The translations under genes and the position numbers were made by a program. Positions 7,622-15,375 of a DNA stretch of 31,410 bases are shown in pieces. The stretch covers positions 1-31,410 of the forward strand of contig DASZZV010000087.1 in NCBI GenBank assembly GCA_035544835.1, in the 5' to 3' direction. Below the pieces are notes generated by a model. The model ran no database searches, was not told the DNA's origin, and saw only the letters and a program-made list of their open reading frames with translations. This DNA comes from DASZZV01 sp035544835 (GTDB taxonomy: Bacteria > Acidobacteriota > Thermoanaerobaculia > Gp7-AA8). The first letter of the stretch is position 1, and each line of letters opens with the position of its first letter.

Positions 7622-8440
7622 CTACTGATTATCGATCGGCTCAGATGTCGGCTGTGGCTCGTTCTTGAGCGGCCCTACAGCCTGCCTGCCGTTATGGTCG
7701 GGAATGGTGATCGTCACCTCGGCGACATTGTTCTCGAAGTTCGACTCCGGAAGCTGATGGCACACGCCGGCATGATTCGGGTCGGCATAGCGGCATACTT
7801 CGCCCTTTGCTGGAACGAAGCCGGGGTTGACGGTGATTCTCAGAATGTAGTCACCAGTGGGGACGGGTGGCTGTCCATCGCCGCCGTCGAGGACGAAGTA
7901 TTGTCCACCCAGCTTCCACGTGTAGACATCGGCCCAACCGGCAGTAATGCCCTGGTTCCCAGCGACACCAACCGCTCCACAGCTACGGAAGTGCGGCTTG
8001 TTATCGGCCGACGAGAGAACCTTATCAATGTCGATCATGCAGAAGCCGCGCTTTGCGGCCTTCCACACGTATCCGGTTCTCGGATCGATCAGCTGGTAGA
8101 GCGCGTAATGACGGAAGTGATAGTGGTTGTGACATGCGGCGAACTCGAACAGGCCGTCATTGTTCGCCACATGGACATTGGGATCGCCTACCGCGAGATC
8201 GGCATTGCCAAGATTCGGAGTCGACACGGTGAAGCGGACAATCTGGTGCGAGCCCGGTAGAACATCGCCCTCTTGAACGCTGCAATACGAGGCCGGAAAA
8301 TCCTCGGTGCGGACGACCCAATGCTGACGAAGCGACCCCTGGTCAACAACGAGATCAGGCAACCCCTGGGCAGAAAGAGGAAGAGCAGTACTGCTGACGA
8401 GAACCGCGAGAAAAGAGCAAACCTTGAGCAACTTGGTCAC
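7622..8440 (-). CDS. Exported lysyl-oxidase-family protein
   Basis: A 272-residue secreted protein. The GTG at 8440 is chosen because GGAGG sits 10 bases upstream and a signal peptide follows directly (cleavage near LSA-QG, residue 24-25). The domain LPDLVVDQGSL at the mature start and the copper-site motif CHNHYHFRHYALYQL (103-117, His104/106/108) match the lysyl oxidase family, as do KRGFCMIDID near 130 and the final GDYILRITVNPGF strand. In animal enzymes a Lys and a Tyr form the LTQ cofactor. Lys130 may be the Lys equivalent, but at the Tyr position the segment GWADVYTW offers no obvious counterpart, so classical amine oxidase activity is doubtful. Single-gene unit with its own terminator. 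Confidence 0.82.
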   Translation of the reverse strand: MTKLLKVCSFLAVLVSSTALPLSAQGLPDLVVDQGSLRQHWVVRTEDFPASYCSVQEGDVLPGSHQIVRFTVSTPNLGNADLAVGDPNVHVANNDGLFEFAACHNHYHFRHYALYQLIDPRTGYVWKAAKRGFCMIDIDKVLSSADNKPHFRSCGAVGVAGNQGITAGWADVYTWKLGGQYFVLDGGDGQPPVPTGDYILRITVNPGFVPAKGEVCRYADPNHAGVCHQLPESNFENNVAEVTITIPDHNGRQAVGPLKNEPQPTSEPIDNQ

Positions 8441-8558
8441 GTAGGGAGACCTCCATAAAGTTGTAATTGGGAAAAGAACGCGGGATGTTACAACAATTCC
8501 GACTGGAAATCTCGAACGATTTGAGGAGGACCGACCGGGGTTAGAAGAAAGCGAAATC

Positions 8559-9404
8559 TCAACCTGTCGGCGGAGGGTGTGAAGACTTCGAGCCGGAACC
8601 GTCGACCCAGTCCGCCCGCTGAGAAACCAGCGGGAGAAGTTGAATGCGCGCGAACGAGACTTCCTCTGGCCGCCGATATGCCGGGACGCCAATGGTGATG
8701 GTCTCGTCGGGAACATCGAGTCGCAGCGTTCCGTGCAGCAAGTCCCAGATCGAGAGGAGACTCGACCAGTTGCTGTCGGTCTCTTTCCGCCGGTCGGAGT
8801 GATGAATTCCATGCATCCTGGGCGTGACAACGAAGCGATTCAGAATCCGTTCGAATCTCTGGGGCAGTCGAAGGTTGCCATGGTGAAACAAGATCGATGC
8901 GAAGAGAATCGTTTGCCAGAGCCACACCGAGAAGGGATTCGCACCGATGACCGCAATCTGCACGGCCCGATAGAGGATCGACAGCGCCAGCTCGCCGAAA
9001 TGAAATCGCAATGCCGTGGAGGAGTCGAGGTCGAGATCGACATGATGAACGAGGTGGAAGCGCCAGAGTACCGGCACCATGTGACTCGCCCAGTGCCACC
9101 ACCACAGCGTGTAATCGAGCAGGATGATCGCCACGATGACGTTCCACGGCTTCGGAAGACCTAGCCAGCGGACCATGCCGATTCCGTATCGCTCCGCCCA
9201 CTGTGCAACTGGCACGAGGACGGGAGCCTGCAACAGAGTCAGCAGCGCCAGCGAGATTCCGCCTGTGGAGAGATTCCGGATGGTATGTCGCAGCCTCGGT
9301 TCCACCCGGACGCGCAGCGGCCGGAGCGCCTCGGCGAGCCACATCATGATGAAAACACCACCGATCACGGCGGGTGAAATCCAGAGCGGTACGTCTGCTT
9401 TCAT
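8559..9404 (-). CDS. Fatty acid hydroxylase / sterol desaturase family membrane protein (copy 1)
   Basis: A 281-residue integral membrane di-iron enzyme of the sterol desaturase superfamily. The histidine boxes are visible in order: HWASH (about 105), HLVHH (about 118), FHHGN (about 172) and HGIHH (about 199). Four hydrophobic segments surround them. The substrate is not predictable. Known members hydroxylate or desaturate fatty acids, sterols, carotenoids or alkylglycerols. It is a paralogue of the gene at 24091-24981, sharing LLDYTLWWWHW, RFHLVHHVD and TPRMHGIHHSD. It starts 53 bases after the chimeric MMPL fragment in the same orientation. No clear ribosome binding site precedes the ATG at 9404. 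Confidence 0.88.
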   Translation of the reverse strand: MKADVPLWISPAVIGGVFIMMWLAEALRPLRVRVEPRLRHTIRNLSTGGISLALLTLLQAPVLVPVAQWAERYGIGMVRWLGLPKPWNVIVAIILLDYTLWWWHWASHMVPVLWRFHLVHHVDLDLDSSTALRFHFGELALSILYRAVQIAVIGANPFSVWLWQTILFASILFHHGNLRLPQRFERILNRFVVTPRMHGIHHSDRRKETDSNWSSLLSIWDLLHGTLRLDVPDETITIGVPAYRRPEEVSFARIQLLPLVSQRADWVDGSGSKSSHPPPTG

Positions 9405-9457
9405 ATGTCAGACTTCATCATCTCACTGCAGGTACGTTTTCAGGATTTCGCTTCGAC

Positions 9458-9967
9458 TCATGAGATCGCCCGATGCCTTGAGCCAAACAGGCGAACCAGG
9501 ATCGCCGGGGGAAGCGTGATCGCCGCAAGGCCGCTCAGTCCGATGCCGACGATCGAGGCGTAGCCGATCGACCGCATCCCGCCAAAGTGGGAGGTCACAA
9601 ACGAGCCGAATCCCCACAGAGCGGTCAGACGGGCCATGGCTACTGCTTTGGCTGTGTCTCCGAGAGCGACTTCCAGGTTGTCAGGGTTCTCGTAGAACCG
9701 CTGCGCAATGTAGATCGTGTAAAGCCGGAGCGCCTCGGCGAGGCCGTCAAAGGCGTTCCCCCAATCGCGCGTCGAACCCTGAAGGCCGGCGATGAACACC
9801 ACTGGGTCGCCACTTCCGCGGATCTCGGTATACAGCCGATCGCCGAGGTAGTACCGGGCCCGGCGTTCCTGCTCCATGTTTCTGTAGGCGGCGATCGGGA
9901 TTCCGATCGTTGCCCCGGTGATGAGGAGCAACGTTACGGCGAGGGCTCGTTTCGAGCTCGTTTTCAT
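9458..9967 (-). pseudogene. Chimeric ORF: alpha/beta-hydrolase start joined to an MMPL exporter end
   Basis: The 169-residue reading frame begins like an exported alpha/beta hydrolase (signal anchor, then GSGDPVVFIAGLQGSTRDW, about 52-70). At residue about 82 it switches abruptly to the last 85 residues of an MMPL/RND exporter (YIAQRFYENPDNLEVALGD onward). That C-terminal part is 92% identical at DNA level to the end of the intact exporter at 25429-27942. No catalytic Ser, Asp or His region of a hydrolase remains and the exporter part has only about two membrane spans. It overlaps the multicopper oxidase stop by ATGA, so it is probably still transcribed and translated. Best read as a recombination product, though a small expressed fusion protein cannot be excluded. 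Confidence 0.8.
9480..9722. repeat. Duplicated 3' end of the MMPL exporter gene (copy 1)
   Basis: These 243 bases match 25451-25693 in the same orientation with about 20 differences (hand count, near 92% identity). Similarity stops sharply at 9722, where the hydrolase-like sequence begins. The differences include missense changes (an AA to RL change and LL to PP-type change in the product), so the copy has drifted. Confidence 0.9.
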
Positions 9968-11940
9968 GATTGCTGCGCCGCAACGTCGATGAGCATCATC
10001 AGCCCCCCGCCGCCGTTCGTCTCAACATTGTTGTTCGTGGTGTGATGACCGATGTGGCAATGGATCAGCCACTTGCCGGGTTTCAGTGCTTTCCAGATGA
10101 CGTCATAGCGCTGCCCTGGGGCGATGTTGACGGTGTCGGCCATAAAACGAGCCGCCGGCGACAATGTCATCCCGTCCCGTGCCACGACCTGAAACGGGCC
10201 GCCGTGAATGTGGATCGGATGGATGAAGGCGTTGTTCGAACCGACCATTCGCACCTTCAGCGTCTGTCCGACACGCATGTGGATGGTGTCGGTGGCGGGA
10301 AAGGCTTTGCCGTTGAAGGTGAAGAAGTTCGGCTGGGCGCCATCCATCGGCATGGCCGGATAGGTCAACCCCTCGCGCTTGAGCCATTCCTGGATCATGA
10401 GCGTGTATTCAAGATCCGCGGCCAGCGCTGGATCGGGTGTCGCCGGATCGATGATCAATGCGCCGTAGAGACCAAGCGCCTGCTCGCGGTCGATATGGTC
10501 GTGCGAGTGATAGAGGTAGGTGCCCGACTGCACGGCAGTGAACTCGTAATGGTAGACCTGCCCGTTTTCGATTGGCGCCTGCGTAATCATGGCAGCCCCG
10601 TCCATGACGTTCGGCAGAATGAGCCCATGCCAGTGAACGGACGTCGTCTGAGGAAGGTGGTTGATCACGTCGATCCGAACGTGGTCGCCCTCTTTGAATC
10701 GAATCGTCGGACCGGGAACCTGGCCGTTGAACGCGTATGCATCGACGGTCTTGTCCGGGAGGATGGTCCAGCGAATCACGGAGGCGGTGAGGGTAAACAC
10801 CTTGACGCCGTTCTCGATCCGTGGCTCGAGGTTGCGGGCGCCGCGCTCGCTGAGGCCGTACCGCGCCGTGACCTGGCGGGGATCTACGGCCGCCATGTCA
10901 CGCATGGCGTCAGCCGGCGTGTCGCGATCCATGATCATGCCGGGGGGCATGATCGCGCCGCCGACTTCGCGGGCGGAGAGGCGAAGGTTGAGCCAGTTCG
11001 CCGGAGCAAACATGCCGATCAGCAGCGCCAGGACCGAGATCGCGCCCACGGCGGCGAGCTGAGTTGGAGTGACCGAGGAAGCCATCTGCGAGGCGCCCGC
11101 GTTCGCGCCATGGTCCATCCCAGCCATCTTCGTTTCGCCTGCCTTGGCTCCGTGGTCCATCCCGGCCATCTTCGCCCTGCCTGCCTTGGTGCCGTGATCC
11201 ATCCCGCCCATCTTCGAGTCGCCCGCCTTGGTTCCACTGCCCACTGAATCCTTCAGATCGAACCTGGAGTTCGGCCCGCGCTCAGTCATCAGCCCATGCT
11301 TCAGCGCTTGCACGACCAGCCAGATGTTCCACGGGTAGGCCATGGCGAAACCTGCGATCACGCCGATCGACATCGCGCCCCAGAACAGGAGCTCGGTCGG
11401 CACCATGGCTCTCATGTCCCGCCCCATCATGACGAAGCTCATCACCGGGCCCATGCCGGCCATCATGAAATTCATGCTGATGAATTCAGGGACGAAGCTC
11501 TTCCGAACGTTCTGCCAGTACGTTCCGCCCATCATCGACTTCATGAACAGCGCTTGAAAGATGAACAGACCGAAAGCGAAGCCGGCCAGGTATTCGATGA
11601 TCAGGTCGAGCCACATGGGGAGACCCAAGGCCGCCGTGACCGCCGCGGCCAGGATGATTCCGGTGGCATCGCCGGCCACGCAATGAATGGTCGACCCGAC
11701 GCCCTGCTTCCAGAGCGGCTTGATGAACTCCTCGTGCTCCCCCGGCCGCGGCTCCTTGTCGGCCAGCACGTAAAGCAGCAGCGCAATCGGCCCCATGTAC
11801 AGCGTGACCAGGATGAAGCCCCACTTCATCACCCTCGGCTCGGGGTTGTTGTTGAACTGGTCGACCGCGACGTAAACCGTCGACCCTAAGACAAGGAGAA
11901 ACCAGACGGCCAGGAAGTAATCAATGGGCTGAATGAACAT
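9964..11940 (-). CDS. DUF4396 membrane domain fused to a multicopper oxidase
   Basis: A 658-residue two-part protein. Residues 1-220 form a DUF4396-type membrane domain with several spans and the motif HCVAGDATG (86-94). Residues 237-284 are Met/His repeats ending in MDHG. A further span (about 292-312) leads to a three-domain multicopper oxidase. Its copper motifs are VHWHG (435-439), YHSHDH (477-482), HPIHIHG (574-580) and HCHIGHH (627-633). The last motif carries the type-1 Cys628, but the position ten residues later, normally Met or Leu, is Asn638. The likely role is copper (I) oxidation or laccase-like chemistry outside the cytoplasmic membrane. Downstream of DUF2231 and DUF305 genes, with a ribosome binding site (GGGAG) 11 bases before the ATG. 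Confidence 0.9.
   Translation of the reverse strand: MFIQPIDYFLAVWFLLVLGSTVYVAVDQFNNNPEPRVMKWGFILVTLYMGPIALLLYVLADKEPRPGEHEEFIKPLWKQGVGSTIHCVAGDATGIILAAAVTAALGLPMWLDLIIEYLAGFAFGLFIFQALFMKSMMGGTYWQNVRKSFVPEFISMNFMMAGMGPVMSFVMMGRDMRAMVPTELLFWGAMSIGVIAGFAMAYPWNIWLVVQALKHGLMTERGPNSRFDLKDSVGSGTKAGDSKMGGMDHGTKAGRAKMAGMDHGAKAGETKMAGMDHGANAGASQMASSVTPTQLAAVGAISVLALLIGMFAPANWLNLRLSAREVGGAIMPPGMIMDRDTPADAMRDMAAVDPRQVTARYGLSERGARNLEPRIENGVKVFTLTASVIRWTILPDKTVDAYAFNGQVPGPTIRFKEGDHVRIDVINHLPQTTSVHWHGLILPNVMDGAAMITQAPIENGQVYHYEFTAVQSGTYLYHSHDHIDREQALGLYGALIIDPATPDPALAADLEYTLMIQEWLKREGLTYPAMPMDGAQPNFFTFNGKAFPATDTIHMRVGQTLKVRMVGSNNAFIHPIHIHGGPFQVVARDGMTLSPAARFMADTVNIAPGQRYDVIWKALKPGKWLIHCHIGHHTTNNNVETNGGGGLMMLIDVAAQQS
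11089..11232 (-). repeat. 42-base tandem repeats coding for Met/His copper-binding linker
   Basis: Three full units and one degenerate unit of 14 codons each encode a pattern of the type TKAG..KM(A/G)GMDHG. The repeats are in frame within the DUF4396-oxidase fusion and sit between its two halves. MDHG repeats are typical copper-binding sequences, so the linker could load copper to the oxidase. Confidence 0.88.
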
Positions 11941-12013
11941 CGATGTTGTCTCCCTTTACAGGACAGCGTTCTGGTCGCTCACCCGATGAGCTCCAGTCGC
12001 AGCAGAAGGCGCG

Positions 12014-12583
12014 TCAGTGATGGTGCTCTGCCGAGGATGACGAGCCTCCATGGCCGGTGACGCCGATCATGTGCTTGAACACCAGCTCTCCGCCGAGGTA
12101 CCCGGTCAGCGCGAGAAGAGCGGAGGTAATGGCGGAGAGGATGAGACCGAACGGAAGGACGTGAGCCGTAACGTCGCCGATCCGAAGAAACCAGTTCGTC
12201 AGGGAGAGGACGAGCACCAAAACATTACCGCCAGCGTGGACCCATCCCGCGCGGTGCATCCGGGCGCGGTCGATGGAGAGAAAATCGATTGCGCCGAGCG
12301 CTGCCGCAACCGTTCCGCCTACCACTCCGGCCAGGAGCAGCCAGTACGAGAAACTGGCCCACATCACGCCGCGGCTTTTCCAGAAGGCCAGATCGGTGAG
12401 GAATGCGCCAATCAGAAAGGCGATCGGAAAGACGATGACCGCAGGGTGGAGCGGATGTCCTTTGATGGCCGCCCGGCTGGGGACCCCCTGGGTGTGGTCG
12501 AGCTCATTTGTTGAAGACTCCGCTTTTGCCGGCTGCTTACCTGACTCGTCCGTCGCAACCGTTTCGGCTGATTTTGTTTTCAT
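12014..12583 (-). CDS. DUF2231 family membrane protein
   Basis: A 189-residue protein with a charged cytoplasmic N-terminus (1-40), then the DUF2231 signature GHPLHPAVIVFPIAF (42-56) and four hydrophobic segments. It ends in a His-rich tail (AEHHH). DUF2231 proteins are often found beside copper oxidases and heavy-metal genes, but their function is unknown. The ribosome binding site AAGGAG lies 8 bases before the ATG at 12583. It precedes the oxidase on the same strand with a 73-base gap, so co-transcription is likely. Confidence 0.85.
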   Translation of the reverse strand: MKTKSAETVATDESGKQPAKAESSTNELDHTQGVPSRAAIKGHPLHPAVIVFPIAFLIGAFLTDLAFWKSRGVMWASFSYWLLLAGVVGGTVAAALGAIDFLSIDRARMHRAGWVHAGGNVLVLVLSLTNWFLRIGDVTAHVLPFGLILSAITSALLALTGYLGGELVFKHMIGVTGHGGSSSSAEHHH

Positions 12584-12674
12584 TTCCGACTCCTTCGTTT
12601 CCTCGCTACACCCTCATCGAAAGGGTGCTGATTCCCTGCTCGTTTTTCGGGACGCTCATCTTCACGGATGATGC

Positions 12675-12703
12675 GGTCTTGCAGTCGGATGAACTGCAAG
12701 ACC
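12675..12703. other. Perfect 11-base hairpin between DUF305 and DUF2231 genes
   Basis: GGTCTTGCAGT (12675-12685) pairs perfectly with ACTGCAAGACC (12693-12703), loop of 7 bases. It lies in the 184-base gap upstream of the DUF2231 start and downstream of the DUF305 stop on the minus strand. There is no U-run, so an operator or an RNA-processing/stability hairpin is as likely as a terminator. Confidence 0.7.
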
Positions 12704-12767
12704 ACCCGAATATCCGTTTCCGATTTCATGGCGACGCATTCGGCTACCGGATCGTCGGCACGGCTTC

Positions 12768-13403
12768 TTAATGTTTATGAGCTTGACCACCCTTCGCCAG
12801 CCCTTCCTTCCACTTCTTCATCTCTCCGCTTTCCTTCGTTTGCGCATCGATGATCTGCTGCGCGAGCTTCTTGATTTCCGGATGCTGGGCTTTGGTAAGC
12901 GCCTCCCGCGACATCATTACGGCTGCCTCGTGATGCGGGACCATCATGTCAATGAACATGAGGTCGTAGTCGTGTCCCTGCTTCATCGATTGCATGCCGC
13001 CCATGTCCATATTCATGCTCGAGCTCATGCCGGGCATCTTCATGTTTTCTGCGCTCGGAGCTGCCGGGTACCACTGATCGCGCCACGACTTCATTTGATC
13101 GATTTCCTTCTGCTGGTCCACCGGGATCTTCGCGACGAGGGCTTTGAGCTCGGGCTGTTCGATCTTCCCTTGGGCCATCTTTGCCATCTCGATGGCCGAG
13201 GCATGGTGTTTGGACATGGTGTCGAGGAACTGAAGGTCGTACGGAGAGCTGGCTGGTGCGACCGGGGCTGGGGTCGCAGATGAAGCGGTCGTTGCGGATT
13301 TGAAGTCTTGCGCTGCAGGATCCGATTTCGTCTCTTCCTTCTGACAGGCCATCACAATGACGACCAGAAACGATACCGCCAGGCACCAGATTAACTTTTT
13401 CAT
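12768..13403 (-). CDS. DUF305 family lipoprotein, His/Met-rich
   Basis: A 211-residue exported lipoprotein with lipobox VVIVMAC (Cys28 region). DUF305 folds as a ferritin-like four-helix bundle. Here its two paired-His motifs are MSKHHASAIEMAKMA and MVPHHEAAVMM. A Met-rich insert (KMPGMSSSMNMDMGGMQSM) between them, and the HKH end, indicate copper or silver binding in the periplasm. The start at 13403 has an excellent ribosome binding site (AAGGAGATCAAGA). It lies upstream of DUF2231 and the copper oxidase, as in many copper-resistance clusters. Confidence 0.9.
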   Translation of the reverse strand: MKKLIWCLAVSFLVVIVMACQKEETKSDPAAQDFKSATTASSATPAPVAPASSPYDLQFLDTMSKHHASAIEMAKMAQGKIEQPELKALVAKIPVDQQKEIDQMKSWRDQWYPAAPSAENMKMPGMSSSMNMDMGGMQSMKQGHDYDLMFIDMMVPHHEAAVMMSREALTKAQHPEIKKLAQQIIDAQTKESGEMKKWKEGLAKGGQAHKH

Positions 13404-13624
13404 TCTTGATCTCCTTTTCTTGATAGGACGTTGCATAAATGGGCGGATTTTCGCGCGCTCAAATGCCCCGCAGCACCCGCGCCTGTCGCAAGTGCAGTTT
13501 AGATTGGAGTGATTCAGGAGGTTCTGCAGGGAGTGGCATGACCTCGAACCTCCTCAGTCAAATCGGCGTGGGAAAACCCTGGCCGGCCAACACAAGAGTG
13601 TGGCGACTCGTCGAGGAGGGAGGA

Positions 13625-14032
13625 TCAGATGCGGAAGGTAGCGAGGAGCGCAAGCAAGCCGACATCATCGTCAACCCGCAACGCGCCGAGGGAGATCAGG
13701 CTGCGCAGCGGCTTGCGGCTCGCCGAAAGCCCGCGGTGGAAAATCATCGCTTCGGCAGACTGCGACTGGGCCGCAGCGAACGAAGCAAATCGGGGGAACC
13801 GCAGCCGATCGTCATGCGACGTGGATGAGACTGGAACGGCCGCATGCGCTGCGTCCGCGTGCACGTCATCGTGGTTTCCACCGAGCGAAGAGGCGAGTGC
13901 TGCGCAGATCGGCTCCTCGCCGTGGTGTTGATGGTGAAGCGGCAGGACGCAGCAATCGAAGAACAACACAAATGCTGCCGCGGAGACCGCAGCCGAACCG
14001 GCCAGCCAGGCGATGGTAACACCTCGACTCAT
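13625..14032 (-). CDS. Small exported or membrane-anchored His-rich protein, unknown family
   Basis: A 135-residue protein. A single hydrophobic segment (about 8-27) is followed by FDCCVLPLHHQHHGEEPIC and a stretch with further His (NHDDVHADAAHAA), which looks suited to metal binding. The C-terminal half (from about 80) is basic and low in features. Its ATG at 14032 overlaps the stop of the DUF47-like fragment by ATGA, which suggests translational coupling and supports a real gene. It resembles in style the short His-rich proteins found beside copper genes, but no family can be named. The downstream 220 bases to the DUF305 start show nothing coding. Confidence 0.5.
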   Translation of the reverse strand: MSRGVTIAWLAGSAAVSAAAFVLFFDCCVLPLHHQHHGEEPICAALASSLGGNHDDVHADAAHAAVPVSSTSHDDRLRFPRFASFAAAQSQSAEAMIFHRGLSASRKPLRSLISLGALRVDDDVGLLALLATFRI

Positions 14033-14187
14033 GAGCGGAAGAGGACGCTGCAATCTACGTGCAAACGATCTGGAATCGCGAGGCTCTGCGCGACAAACCG
14101 TGCCGCAATCTCAATCTCATCGGCCATCAGACCGAGAGCGGGGAAAAACCTTCGCTCGAATGGGATCAGCCGGAACGCCAGGATCAT
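14029..14187 (-). CDS. Short DUF47/PhoU-like fragment
   Basis: A 52-residue reading frame whose ATG at 14187 directly abuts the arsC stop, with GAGG just upstream. The opening LIPFERRFFPALGLMADEIE and the following AARFVAQSL resemble the first helix of DUF47 (PhoU-like) proteins, which usually run to about 200 residues and accompany phosphate transporters in arsenic gene clusters. Here the frame ends early with RS-stop, overlapping the next gene start. It is probably a truncated remnant kept in the operon, or a small protein of its own. The family match is based on a short segment and is tentative. Confidence 0.4.
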   Translation of the reverse strand: MILAFRLIPFERRFFPALGLMADEIEIAARFVAQSLAIPDRLHVDCSVLFRS

Positions 14188-14610
14188 TTACCTCGCTATG
14201 GATGTAAGGAGACGGACCCGGTGCGCGATCTCATCCCGTATCTTCCTGAACATTACCAGACGCTCATCGTCGCTGCCTTCGGCAGCGGACGGATCGTTGA
14301 AGCTCCAATGGATGCGCTCGGTGTCGGTGGGAAAGATGGGGCAACTCTCGTTGGCTCGGTCGCAGACAGTAATCACATAGTCGAAGTGTTGACCCTGAAA
14401 GTGACCGACGGCTTTCGACTGCTGTGAGGAAATGTCGATTCCGACCTCCGCCATGGCCTTCACGGCGAGGGGATGGACCGACGTAACTTCTGTCCCTGCG
14501 CTGAAGGATTCGAATCGGTCACCCGCAATCCGGCGCTGGAGACCTTCAGCCATCTGACTGCGTGCTGAGTTATGTGTGCAGAGAAACAGCGCTCGCTTCT
14601 TTGAAGGCAT
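14188..14610 (-). CDS. arsC: Arsenate reductase, thioredoxin-coupled (low-molecular-weight phosphatase fold)
   Basis: A 140-residue cytosolic enzyme that reduces arsenate to arsenite with electrons from thioredoxin. The P-loop CTHNSARS (11-18) and the further cysteines Cys83 and Cys90 (TVCDRANESC) match the three-cysteine relay of the pI258-type ArsC (Cys10/82/89). It follows the aquaporin-type gene by 11 bases and has a ribosome binding site (GAGGTGA). The divergent arsR supports arsenic control. The product arsenite is presumably released through the channel encoded upstream, as no ArsB or Acr3 pump gene is present here. Confidence 0.95.
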   Translation of the reverse strand: MPSKKRALFLCTHNSARSQMAEGLQRRIAGDRFESFSAGTEVTSVHPLAVKAMAEVGIDISSQQSKAVGHFQGQHFDYVITVCDRANESCPIFPTDTERIHWSFNDPSAAEGSDDERLVMFRKIRDEIAHRVRLLTSIAR

Positions 14611-14621
14611 TTCTCACCTCT

Positions 14622-15305
14622 TCATTTCGGGTCAATCTCGTCGACGCTGGCGGGCAGAAGCCATCGAAACAGGATCGTCGCCAACAAGGCCCCGACGATC
14701 TGCGCGATGACGAAACCAGCCACGTCGGCGGGCCTGATTCCGGTAAATGTGTCGGTGAGGCTTCGGGCGAGCGTCACGGCGGGGTTCGCAAATGCAGTGG
14801 AGGATGTGAACCAGTAAGCCGCCGTGATGTATGCCGCAACGGTCAGCGGGACCACCCCCGCTCGCTTGCCAGTCCCGTGGACGACAACCAGCAGGCCGAA
14901 CGTCGCTACAACCTCGCTGAACATCTGTGCCGCGCCGGACCGAGCGTGAGTCGAAAGGACGACTGGAGGGAATCCAAACATAAGATTCGCCGTCACGACA
15001 CCCAGAAAGGCACCCACGAATTGAGAGAGGACATACCCCGGCACACGCCCCCAGGGGAAACCGCCTTCGACGGCAGAAGCGATGCTCACGGCTGGGTTAA
15101 AATGGGCACCCGAAATCGGAGCAAAAGTGAAGATCAGCGTGACGAGAACCGCTCCGGTAGCGACGCTGTTGGCCAGCAGGGCCAGGGCAGCGTTCCCGCC
15201 TGACAAACGTTCTGCCATGATGCCAGAGCCAACGACGCAGGCCACCAGAAGAGCGGTGCCGATCAGCTCCGCCACGGCAGCTTTGTATGTGCTGATCTCG
15301 GGCAT
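14622..15305 (-). CDS. aqpS: Aquaporin/MIP family channel, AqpS-like arsenite exit
   Basis: A 227-residue six-span channel of the major intrinsic protein family with both NPA boxes: HFNPAVS (68-74) and FANPAVTLAR (172-181). The position between divergent arsR and arsC is the same gene order as in the AqpS-ArsC arsenic systems of rhizobia, where the channel lets arsenite leave the cell down its gradient. The NPAV form of the second box differs from the NPAR of water-specific aquaporins, fitting a wider pore. The ATG at 15305 is close to operator-like sequence. It is likely repressed by ArsR in the absence of arsenite. Confidence 0.9.
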   Translation of the reverse strand: MPEISTYKAAVAELIGTALLVACVVGSGIMAERLSGGNAALALLANSVATGAVLVTLIFTFAPISGAHFNPAVSIASAVEGGFPWGRVPGYVLSQFVGAFLGVVTANLMFGFPPVVLSTHARSGAAQMFSEVVATFGLLVVVHGTGKRAGVVPLTVAAYITAAYWFTSSTAFANPAVTLARSLTDTFTGIRPADVAGFVIAQIVGALLATILFRWLLPASVDEIDPK

Positions 15306-15375
15306 GAATATACTTCATCCGCCTAAGCGAATGTATGGTCGAACAGTATAATCGCCGAGGCGAATATAGAGCAAC
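15306..15375. promoter_or_regulatory. Divergent arsR / aqpS control region with two operator-like sites
   Basis: Only 70 bases separate the two start codons. Two similar imperfect palindromes lie inside: ATCCGCCTAAGCGAAT (15317-15332) and ATCGCCGAGGCGAAT (15351-15365), both ending GCGAAT followed by TAT-like sequence. A third site with GCGAAT arms covers the start of the second ArsR-type gene (21201-21220). These suit ArsR/SmtB dimer binding, one site per promoter. Assignment is from symmetry and position. Confidence 0.65.

Noticed and set aside
8441..8830. Long N-terminal extension of the lysyl-oxidase-like frame
   Set aside because: It overlaps the desaturase gene, has no domain, and the GTG at 8440 has a proper ribosome binding site and signal peptide.
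11296..11889. 197-codon plus-strand frame opposite the DUF4396 domain
   Set aside because: It is antisense to a well-supported coding region, is rich in Arg/His/Asp in a shadow-like pattern, and has no family resemblance.
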